13,235 nucleotides of DNA from Gammaproteobacteria bacterium (GTDB lineage: Bacteria; Pseudomonadota; Gammaproteobacteria; JALTLT01): the NCBI GenBank assembly GCA_027001815.1, contig JALTLT010000293.1:1-13235 (forward strand), read 5' to 3'. Shown in pieces: positions 7,857 through 13,235 of this stretch (the first letter of the stretch is position 1; the number at the start of each line of letters is the position of its first letter). The position numbers and the translations under genes were made by a program. Below the pieces are notes generated by a model. The model was not told the DNA's origin, ran no database searches, and saw only the letters and a list, made by a program, of their open reading frames with translations.

Positions 7857-8210
7857 TCAGTCCAGCAGGTAGACACCGTAGTAGGGGAAGGTCAGGAGGG
7901 CGACCAGGAGCAGGCTCACCACCCAGAAGAGGAGGCGCTGCCTGCGCCGGGTCGCCGGCCGGGCGCAGGGGGCGTCCGCGTCACAGCTTGCGGGCGAACG
8001 ATAGAGCCTGCGGAAGGCCAGGAAGAGAAAGAGGAGCGTGAGTGTGACGAAGAGGGGGCGATAGGGCTCCAGCGCCGTGAGTGTGCCGATCCATGCTCCG
8101 CCCACGCCGAGTGTGACCAGGACGAGGGGGCCGACGCAGCAGAGAGAGGCGCCGATGGCGGCGGCGATCCCGCCCAGCAGTGGGGTCCCGGGGGCCTTGA
8201 ATGGGGACAT
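7857..8210 (-). CDS. merT: Mercuric ion transport protein
   Basis: This inner-membrane protein of 117 aa is the normal MerT length, with three hydrophobic segments (about 12-37, 46-67 and 92-114). The vicinal cysteine pair C24-C25 in the first helix (SLCCVGP) and the cytoplasmic-loop pair C76/C82 fall at the positions known in Tn501/Tn21 MerT, where they relay Hg(II) inward. The ATG at 8210 follows GGAGGAGATACTC and is better supported than an in-frame start 39 bp upstream. It is the first structural gene after the MerR-controlled promoter. Confidence 0.95.
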   Translation of the reverse strand: MSPFKAPGTPLLGGIAAAIGASLCCVGPLVLVTLGVGGAWIGTLTALEPYRPLFVTLTLLFLFLAFRRLYRSPASCDADAPCARPATRRRQRLLFWVVSLLLVALLTFPYYGVYLLD

Positions 8211-8264
8211 GAGTATCTCCTCCGAACCGGATGCCGGAAGGGCCGGCATGAGTGATCGGAGGCC

Positions 8265-8296
8265 ATTCTGAACCCTGTGCCATGGTACGGAGTCAA
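8265..8296 (-). promoter_or_regulatory. MerR-regulated promoter/operator PmerT
   Basis: On the minus strand a -35 TTGACT (8291-8296) is followed by CCGTACCATGGCACAGG and a -10 CAGAAT (8265-8270). The spacer is 20 bp, the over-long spacing typical of MerR-activated promoters. TTGACTCCGTAC is the start of the Tn501/Tn21 operator as I know it. The right half of the dyad is imperfect. The leader to the merT ATG would be about 50 nt. It lies downstream of merR, not between divergent genes. Confidence 0.85.
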
Positions 8297-8357
8297 GGGG
8301 CTGCAGCGGCGGCCCGTGGGGAGAGGGGTGGGGAGTGGTGCGGCCCCCCTACGCCCC

Positions 8358-8771
8358 TCAGCGCGGGGGCTCCTCCTTTGCCGCCAGCGTGGCGATGATC
8401 GGACACGTCCCTCGCCCGGTGGTCTGCTCTCCGCAAGCCTCCACCAGCTCCTGGAGGACGGCGTGGATGGCCTGGAGATCGGCGATCTGCCGTTCGATCT
8501 GCCGGCACTTGGCGACTGCGCGCTGCCGCACGTCCTGGCAGCTCCCCTCTTCCAGCTCCAGCAGCTCGCGTATCTCCGCCAGGCGGAAGCCGAGGGCCTG
8601 GGCGCGCTTGATGAAGCGGATCCGGTCCACCGCCCCGGCGGGATAGAGACGATACCCCTCCCTCGGCTTTGGTGGCTCTTCCAGGAGTCCCTGGCGCTGG
8701 TAGTAGCGGACGGTCTCCACGTGAACGCCGGCGGCGCGTGCCAGCCGGCCGATGGTGAGAGGTTCGTTCAT
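8358..8771 (-). CDS. merR: Hg(II)-responsive MerR-type transcriptional regulator
   Basis: This 137-aa regulator has an N-terminal winged helix-turn-helix (LTIGRLARAAGVHVETVRYY, about 5-24), the usual YRLYP hinge region, a dimerization coiled coil (about 80-112), and the three mercury-binding cysteines C78, C113 and C123. The C78-C113 spacing of 35 equals that of Tn501 MerR (C82-C117). The second interval is one residue longer, in GTCPIIATL. The ATG at 8771 follows AAGGGGAG. An in-frame extension of 35 codons runs into a repeat element and is not believed. It is transcribed in the same direction as merTPA and ends about 60 bp before PmerT. Its own promoter is not obvious and may lie in or near the repeat. 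Confidence 0.95.
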   Translation of the reverse strand: MNEPLTIGRLARAAGVHVETVRYYQRQGLLEEPPKPREGYRLYPAGAVDRIRFIKRAQALGFRLAEIRELLELEEGSCQDVRQRAVAKCRQIERQIADLQAIHAVLQELVEACGEQTTGRGTCPIIATLAAKEEPPR

Positions 8772-8803
8772 GGATCGCTCCCCTTCTCCTCGTGGTTCTC
8801 TGG

Positions 8804-9139
8804 CAGGATGTTGAAAAGGGCCGTCCTGGCCGTTTTCGACGCCGGAAGCCGAAAATGCGATTTCCGGCTTCCTCACGTTTTCAATGAGACTGGCAGCCTG
8901 ACGGCCTTTGACGGGCCATCAGGTTCTGGTGCATTCCGCGGGGCCCCGAGAGGCGGGAAGGCCCTCCCGGGGGACGCCGTGAACCCATCCCTGGGGGGTC
9001 GTCGGCGGCATCCTTGCCGCCAACGCCCCCGGGAGGACCTTCCCGCCTCTCGGGGCGGAGTGACCTTCAGCTTGAAGTCCGACAGGCTGCTGGCCTCATT
9101 GAAAACGGCGGTGCATCCCTGCACCGTGGCACAGGCCGT
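8804..9139. repeat. Hairpin-rich repeat, copy 3, with internal expansion and truncated right end
   Basis: Positions 8804-8888 match the left half of the repeat at 11413-11574 (GTTGAAAA-type hairpin, then GGAAGCCG/CGGCTTCC). Positions 9095-9139 match part of its right half (CATTGAAAACGGCGGTGCA). The short loop of the third hairpin is replaced by about 206 bp of other palindromic sequence. The right terminal TTTTTCAACAGCCTG is missing. The left end is 32 bp from the merR ATG. Confidence 0.72.
8889..9094. repeat. Nested long palindrome inside repeat copy 3
   Basis: Arms at 8943-8976 and 9024-9056 are inverted copies about 33 bp long, differing by one substitution and one inserted base. The tip carries a second hairpin GGCGGCA-TCCT-TGCCGCC (9004-9021). 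Outer arms (GCAGCCTG near 8893-8900 and CAGGCTGC near 9083-9090) are also complementary. It has no coding potential that I trust. It looks like a REP- or MITE-type unit inserted in the loop of the host repeat. Confidence 0.65.
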
Positions 9140-9174
9140 CGGAGGAGGAGAAGCCCATGATGAGGGTACCGGTA

Positions 9175-9207
9175 CCGGCGGCGCAACCGGCACGGGAGCG
9201 CCGCCGG
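9175..9207 (-). terminator. Hairpin downstream of the cytochrome b/c fusion gene
   Basis: A perfect 10-bp stem (CCGGCGGCGC/GCGCCGCCGG) with a 13-nt loop begins 8 bp after the fusion gene stop. No U-tract follows, so it may act as a factor-assisted terminator or only stabilise the 3' end. Confidence 0.45.
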
Positions 9208-9215
9208 CCGGGGGA

Positions 9216-11141
9216 CTACACCAGTCCCCGCTCGATGAAGCCGTTGATCACCAGGATCAGCAGGATCAGGCCGATGCCGAGCAGGGTGAAGCCGAGGATG
9301 TGGGAGACGATGTTGGCCCGCCGCGAGGGGGGCGGCACCAGATGCTTCTCCAGCTCGCCGCTCGCCTTGAGGCGTTCGTAGGCCTCGGGGCGCTCCTCCT
9401 TGAGTTCCTCCAGATCCCAGCTACCGGTGAACATCACCGTATCCAGAGGGAACTTGGAGGGACGGAAGTGGTTGTTGAAGAAGTGGACCACGAAGAGGGT
9501 CAGCACCGCCAGGAACGCCTCCAGGCCGTGGGCGATGGTGGCGATGTTGAAGATCCAGCCGGGCAGCACCTGCCCCACCTCGTCCGAGAACCAGAGCAGC
9601 ACGCCGGAGAGTCCGATGACGAAGGCGCCCCAGTAGACGGCCCAGTAGTCGAACTTCTCCCAGTAGGTCCAGCGGTCGAAGCGGGGCTGTTCGCCCTTGC
9701 CGAAGAACCACCTGAACTGCCCCTTCATGTCCTCCCAGTCCTTCTTCCTCGGCAGCAGGGAGTCGGGGCCGAACCACTGGAACTCCGGATCGCGCAGTAC
9801 CCGCGCCAGCACGACGATGGCGTGGCCGAAGATGGCGGTGAGGAAGATCACCCCGGCGGTGCGGTGGACGAGCCCGAAGGCGGTGGGCCCGCCGACCAGC
9901 TCCACCACCGACGTGGCCCAGTCGGTGTCCGGGTACATCACCGTCATGCCGGTGAAGACGAGGGTCATCACCGAGAGGGCCAGGGCCCAGTGGTTGAGGC
10001 GCCAGGCCCAGTGGAAGCGGCGGAAGTGGACGCCGCTGTGGGGTTTCTTGCGCTTCTCGCGTACCGGTACCGACCAGTAGTCCGATTTCACCCATTTGAC
10101 CGGACGGAGCTGCTTCTCGCGACGGAACCAGAGCAGCGAGTGGGTGTAGAAGAAGAGCAGCACGGCGATGATCAGCACCGCCATGCCCTTGCCGAAGAGC
10201 CACAGCACGGGGTACTTGGCGAAGTCTTTCGTGGTGCCGTGGGGGTGGTACTGGATGAACTGCTCGTTGGCCTCCTCGTGACACTCCCGGCAGGTCTGCA
10301 GCTTGTTGTCCTTCGCCACCAGCGCGGCGGGGTCGTCGAGGCTGCGGGTGTCGTGGGCGCGGTGGCAGTCCTTGCAGCGGGCGGCATCGGGATTGCCGTG
10401 CCAGGCGAGCTGCCCGTGGGTACTCGACATGTACCCCTCCACCTCCTTGAGGTGACAGTCGCCGCAGTTTCTGGTCACCAGCCGGTGAGCCGCGGTCTTC
10501 TTCAGGTCGGTGACGCTGTGGGAGGAGTGGCAGTCGCTGCAGGTGGCGCTCTCCCCCTTCCACGGGGTCCGGATGGAGGCGCCGTGAATGGAGTTGCGGT
10601 AGGCCCTGTAGGCCTCCTGGTGACACTCGCCACACATCTCCGGCGAGTTGAGCCGATAGGTGAGGGCCCGCGGATCTTCCGAGGGGTAGACGTAGTGCGC
10701 CGTGTGGCAGGTGGCGCAGCTCGCGTTGCCGGGCACGCTCTGGTCGGCGTGGATCGAATCCTGGTAGTGCTCGGTGTAGAGCACGATGCGGGGAGGTTCG
10801 GGGGCCAGCCAGCCGCTCCGGCCGCCGGGGCTCCACGCTTCGCCGGTCAGTCTCTCGTGGCACTCGACGCAGTCGACGGTGCCGAGATCCCCCTTGCGGT
10901 GGGGAACCTCTTCGATGTCGGTATGACAGTCGGTGCAGGCCAGCTTGCCGTGGACGCTCTCGCTCAGGGCGTCGGCGTCGAGATCGAGTCGCCGCAGCCT
11001 GGGAAACCCTTCCCCCTCGGATGGGACGCCGAAGCCCTCCACGCCGTGGCAGTCGAGGCACTCCGCATCCTCGAACGGGGCCGCCTGCGCGAGGGGGGCG
11101 AACAGCAGCACAAGGAGAGAGAGAAGAGTCTGATACTTCAT
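9216..11141 (-). CDS. Nonaheme cytochrome c / membrane cytochrome b fusion (probable quinol-linked electron-transfer protein)
   Basis: This 641-aa protein has a signal peptide (1-20, ending AQA). A periplasmic part has nine CXXCH sites starting at C28, C69, C91, C142, C170, C201, C226, C256 and C284. The C-terminal part has about six membrane helices (roughly 313-338, 383-403, 425-448, 498-518, 533-556 and 612-634). Histidines in or near helices (H384, H426, H440, H538, H553) are candidate b-heme ligands, as in the cytochrome b of formate dehydrogenase gamma and thiosulfate reductase. Such proteins pass electrons between the quinone pool and periplasmic partners. The likely partner is the HAO-like octaheme protein encoded upstream in the same direction. 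The two are separated by 433 bp of repeats, so one transcript is not certain. The ribosome-binding site is weak (GGACTGAACGAAC before the ATG). Confidence 0.9.
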   Translation of the reverse strand: MKYQTLLSLLVLLFAPLAQAAPFEDAECLDCHGVEGFGVPSEGEGFPRLRRLDLDADALSESVHGKLACTDCHTDIEEVPHRKGDLGTVDCVECHERLTGEAWSPGGRSGWLAPEPPRIVLYTEHYQDSIHADQSVPGNASCATCHTAHYVYPSEDPRALTYRLNSPEMCGECHQEAYRAYRNSIHGASIRTPWKGESATCSDCHSSHSVTDLKKTAAHRLVTRNCGDCHLKEVEGYMSSTHGQLAWHGNPDAARCKDCHRAHDTRSLDDPAALVAKDNKLQTCRECHEEANEQFIQYHPHGTTKDFAKYPVLWLFGKGMAVLIIAVLLFFYTHSLLWFRREKQLRPVKWVKSDYWSVPVREKRKKPHSGVHFRRFHWAWRLNHWALALSVMTLVFTGMTVMYPDTDWATSVVELVGGPTAFGLVHRTAGVIFLTAIFGHAIVVLARVLRDPEFQWFGPDSLLPRKKDWEDMKGQFRWFFGKGEQPRFDRWTYWEKFDYWAVYWGAFVIGLSGVLLWFSDEVGQVLPGWIFNIATIAHGLEAFLAVLTLFVVHFFNNHFRPSKFPLDTVMFTGSWDLEELKEERPEAYERLKASGELEKHLVPPPSRRANIVSHILGFTLLGIGLILLILVINGFIERGLV

Positions 11142-11170
11142 GTTCGTTCAGTCCATGGCGGATGGGTTAG

Positions 11171-11333
11171 GGAGACTCTGAACAATTCATCCCTGAATTG
11201 TCAGAGTACGGAAAAGCCGAAAATGCGATTTCCCGCTTCCTCTCGTTTTCAGTGACTTGCCGTCATTGAAAACGGCGGTGCATCCATGCGCCGCGGCACA
11301 GACTGCCGAAAGACAGTGTTTTTCAACAGCCTG
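11171..11333. repeat. Hairpin-rich repeat, copy 2, with a different left end
   Basis: From about 11216 to 11333 this matches copy 1 (11456-11574), with scattered substitutions and the same TTTTTCAACAGCCTG end. The left end differs. It is an imperfect hairpin, CTCTGA-a-CAATTCA, TCCC, TGAATTG-TCAGAG (11176-11206), in place of the GTTGAAAAAGGCC hairpin. It fills most of the leader of the cytochrome b/c fusion gene. Confidence 0.7.
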
Positions 11334-11371
11334 CTAATCGGGATCCCCGGTGCGACATACGGTTCAAGGGG

Positions 11372-11397
11372 ACCCTTCCAGGGCGACCGGGAAGGGT
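11372..11397 (-). terminator. Possible original terminator hairpin of the HAO-like gene
   Basis: An 8-bp perfect stem ACCCTTCC/GGAAGGGT with a 10-nt loop lies between the two repeat copies. If copy 1 inserted after the gene was in place, this hairpin would originally have lain about 10-15 bp past the HAO-like stop. It has no clear U-tract. Confidence 0.35.
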
Positions 11398-11412
11398 GGA
11401 CCCCGGAATTAC

Positions 11413-11574
11413 CAGGATGTTGAAAAAGGCCGTCCTGGCCTTTTTCAACGCCGGAAGCCGAAAATGCGATTTCCGGCTTCCTCACGTTTTCAATGACTTG
11501 TTGTCATTGAAAACGGCGGTGCATCCATGCACCGCGGCACAGGCTGCCGAAAAACGGTGTTTTTCAACAGCCTG
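11413..11574. repeat. Five-hairpin MITE-like repeat, copy 1, with terminal inverted repeats and TTAC flanks
   Basis: The ends CAGGATGTTGAAAAAGGCCGT and, inverted, CAGGCTGTTGAAAAACACCGT agree at 18 of 21 positions. The flanks carry TTAC on both sides (11409-11412 and 11575-11578), consistent with a 4-bp target duplication. Within 162 bp there are five successive hairpins: GTTGAAAAAGGCC/GGCCTTTTTCAAC, GGAAGCCG/CGGCTTCC, CGTTTTCAATGAC/GTCATTGAAAACG, GCGGTGCA/TGCACCGC, and GGCTG..GAAAAAC/GTTTTTC..CAGCC. There is no transposase. The right flank TTA is the stop codon of the HAO-like gene, so the last hairpin may now terminate it. Confidence 0.78.
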
Positions 11575-13053
11575 TTACTTCTTGGGCGTGAAACCGTGGT
11601 TGTCGCTGTCGGTGGGCCGCCAGAAGGCGGGCGGCTTGGCACCTGTGAACCAGCGGTGCATCTCCGAGGAGAGGATGGCATCCAGCTTGGCCTGGACCGC
11701 CTTCGCGCCCTCGCTGTTGCCGTTCCTTTCCGCCTCGTGGATCAGCTCACGCACTTCGGGCACCATCTCGATGTAGAAGCGGTGGGCGATCTCGTACATG
11801 CCCTCCCAGTGTGCGTAGTCGGGTGCGAACATGGCGGCACCGTGGCGGGCCCGTCTCCCCTCGTGATGCCAGAGGTAGAAGTAGGTCCACTCGATCGCTT
11901 CGTTGAACTTCACCTTGTCGATCATCCCCTGCCTGCGCAGCTCGGTGATCAGCTCCTTGGCGGGGATGGCGAACTTGGTGTTGTAGAGCTCCACGAAGGC
12001 GTCGAGCTGCTCGAAGTGGGCATCGACGATGTTTCGGCCGTGGCAGGAGCGACAGACGTTCTTCATGTCCTTGCGACGCTGCAGCCAGGGCTTCACCTTC
12101 TTGCCGGCGGCGATCGCCTTCTCGTCGATCTTGAAGGAGACGGGTGCGCGCAGGTTCCAGGAGATGCGTCCGCCCACGTCGTGGCTCACCGGCAGGTCGC
12201 GGGTGGCGGACATGTGGCAGGTGGCGCAGGTGGGGGCGGCGGTGTAGTCCTCGCCGACGATCCACTTCTCGGAGTCCATGTTCATCTCGTCCATGTGCGC
12301 ACGGAAGGCGATGCCGTGGGCCGACTCCTCGTAGATCTCCTTCTGCGGGTGGTCGGGACCCAGGTGGCAGCGTCCGCAGTTGTCAGGATGGCGCGCCTGC
12401 TCCACGTCGAAGTTGTGGCGCAGGTGGCAGGCGGAGCAGGCCCCCTTGGACCCGTCGGGATTGATGCGGCCGACGCCGGTGTTCGGCCAGGTGGCGGAGT
12501 CGAGGCTGCCGTCCGAATTGACCTTGACGATGGAGCCGTGGCAGCCGGCGCAGCCCATGGTCACCACCGGTGAGGTGCCGTTGAGCAGCGGCGCCCCCTC
12601 GACCACTTCGGCGAGCACGTTGTCCAGAGAGCCGAGGATGTTGCCCGCGGTGGCGTGGTGACTGGCGTCGAACTCCTTCACCTCGCGCTCGTGACACTGG
12701 GCGCAGTCCTTGGGCGAGACGATCACCGAGATGACGAAGTCCTTGTGCTTGATGGCGTCCTTGTCGGTGGTCTCCGCCTTGTGACATTCGTAGCAGCCCA
12801 CGTTGGCCGCGTAGTGCCTGGAATCGCCCCACTGGTGGTAGATGCCGGGCGTCTTCTCCCGGTGGCAGGAGGCACAGGTGGCGCTCTCCTTGCTGAGGCT
12901 GGCGAGACCCTTGAGGATCTTGACCGGCTTCTCGTCCTCCTGCTTCTGGGTGGTGGCGGCCTGGGCGACACCTGCCAGGAGCAGGGTCCCGGCGCAGAGA
13001 AGCAGTGCCAGCAGACGCCTCGTCCGTGACGGTTGGGTGCGGAAGGTATTCAT
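11575..13053 (-). CDS. hao: Octaheme c-type cytochrome of the hydroxylamine oxidoreductase (HAO) family
   Basis: This 492-aa periplasmic protein has a signal peptide (RRLLALLLCAGTLLLAGVAQA, cut near 32) and eight CXXCH motifs starting at C60, C87, C117, C168, C206, C226, C276 and C334. HAO-family hallmarks are GPDHPQ (D234-H235, the likely catalytic Asp-His beside the active-site heme) and the C-terminal helical block with WHHEGRRARHG and PDYAHWEG (396-418). In ammonia oxidizers HAO oxidizes hydroxylamine and has a tyrosine cross-linked to heme P460; relatives without it can work as reductases. Y413 is near the expected place, but only an alignment can tell. The direction here is open; the downstream cytochrome b/c fusion gives a possible link to quinones. 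The ATG at 13053 has an AGGGGG ribosome-binding block and starts the signal peptide; an in-frame start at 13230 lies upstream of the promoter. No haoB is seen. Confidence 0.9.
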   Translation of the reverse strand: MNTFRTQPSRTRRLLALLLCAGTLLLAGVAQAATTQKQEDEKPVKILKGLASLSKESATCASCHREKTPGIYHQWGDSRHYAANVGCYECHKAETTDKDAIKHKDFVISVIVSPKDCAQCHEREVKEFDASHHATAGNILGSLDNVLAEVVEGAPLLNGTSPVVTMGCAGCHGSIVKVNSDGSLDSATWPNTGVGRINPDGSKGACSACHLRHNFDVEQARHPDNCGRCHLGPDHPQKEIYEESAHGIAFRAHMDEMNMDSEKWIVGEDYTAAPTCATCHMSATRDLPVSHDVGGRISWNLRAPVSFKIDEKAIAAGKKVKPWLQRRKDMKNVCRSCHGRNIVDAHFEQLDAFVELYNTKFAIPAKELITELRRQGMIDKVKFNEAIEWTYFYLWHHEGRRARHGAAMFAPDYAHWEGMYEIAHRFYIEMVPEVRELIHEAERNGNSEGAKAVQAKLDAILSSEMHRWFTGAKPPAFWRPTDSDNHGFTPKK

Positions 13054-13058
13054 GGTTT

Positions 13059-13064
13059 CCCCCT
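13059..13064 (-). promoter_or_regulatory. Ribosome-binding site of the HAO-like gene
   Basis: On the minus strand AGGGGG is followed by AAACC and the ATG at 13053, the same block and spacing as before the GlyGly-CTERM octaheme gene at 4051. Confidence 0.72.
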
Positions 13065-13132
13065 GTACGACAGCTCGCGTTCTTTCGTGATCCGGGTCAC
13101 CGGGTGCCCGGAATTTCCCGGGGGAGGGCGTC

Positions 13133-13148
13133 TGCAAGTTGTTTGCCA
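13133..13148 (-). promoter_or_regulatory. Sigma-54-type (-24/-12) promoter for the HAO-like gene
   Basis: The minus strand reads TGGCAAACAACTTGCA, with GG and GC separated by exactly 10 nt and the flanking T and TT of the RpoN consensus. Transcription would begin near 13122, with a leader of about 69 nt. Upstream, the minus-strand octamer ACTCCACA (13178-13185) lies about 31 nt before the GG; the other sigma-54 site has the same octamer 34 nt before its GG. The rest of the sequence to the right edge shows no gene. Confidence 0.68.
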
Positions 13149-13235
13149 CTTTGTGTGGGTTTATAACCGCATGTTTTTGTGGAGTTTGTTTGAGCGTGGT
13201 GGAGAAGAGAGGGGGAGAGGGATGGGCCAAAGGGG

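Noticed and set aside
8772..8876. 35-residue N-terminal extension of MerR
   Set aside because: The extension is translated repeat sequence. The same peptide start (MRKPEIAFSASGVE) appears from the repeat at 11249-11485. The internal ATG at 8771 has a ribosome-binding site and the normal MerR N-terminus.
8277..11255. 992-codon plus-strand open frame
   Set aside because: It runs antisense across the cytochrome b/c fusion, a repeat and merR. No domain is visible and the composition is that of a mirror frame.
11249..11485. 78-codon minus-strand open frame
   Set aside because: It is made of repeat copies 1 and 2 and the hairpin between them. No start signal or domain.
11149..11590. Repeat cluster considered as a CRISPR array
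   Set aside because: There are only two copies here, of about 160 bp, made of hairpins with no regular spacers. No cas genes are present.
13146..13158. CCAC-N5-GTGG inverted pair and TTGTGTGG beside the HAO-like sigma-54 site
   Set aside because: TTGTGTGG also occurs upstream of the other sigma-54 site, but at a very different distance (4 versus 31 nt). It is too short to claim as an operator.
13054..13230. 59-residue N-terminal extension of the HAO-like protein
   Set aside because: It would start upstream of the sigma-54 site and hide the signal peptide. The ATG at 13053 has a strong ribosome-binding site.

Overview
The window is GC-rich chromosomal-type DNA from a proteobacterium, most likely a gammaproteobacterium. 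That placement is an inference from three things: the GlyGly-CTERM sorting tail, the Tn501/Tn21-like mer proteins, and the set of respiratory multiheme cytochromes. No rRNA or tRNA is present to confirm it. Nearly all genes lie on the minus strand and are described here from right to left.

Right part (13235 to 9216): an octaheme hydroxylamine-oxidoreductase-family cytochrome c (492 aa) sits behind a sigma-54-type -24/-12 promoter. It is followed, after 433 bp packed with two copies of a hairpin-rich repeat, by a fusion of a nonaheme periplasmic cytochrome c to a membrane cytochrome b. Together they could form a quinone-linked pathway for hydroxylamine, nitrite or a related substrate.

Middle part (9215 to 5536): a third, internally expanded copy of the repeat precedes a mercury-resistance operon, merR-merT-merP-merA. 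All four genes point the same way, and a MerR-type promoter with a 20-bp spacer lies between merR and merT. A different large palindromic repeat lies just past merA, so the mer block is bracketed by repeats.

Left part (5535 to 1): a plus-strand polysaccharide deacetylase-family gene is divergent from a minus-strand cluster. That cluster encodes an octaheme cytochrome with a C-terminal GlyGly-CTERM (rhombosortase) signal, a 76-aa cysteine-rich membrane protein, and a probable outer-membrane beta-barrel protein that runs off the window. The last two are coupled by a TGATG overlap. The GlyGly-CTERM cytochrome has its own sigma-54-type promoter and the same ribosome-binding block (AGGGGG(G)AAACCATG) as the HAO-like gene, which suggests co-regulation of the two modules. 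The left cluster resembles a surface cytochrome plus outer-membrane barrel electron conduit, and it is the best candidate here for an undescribed system.
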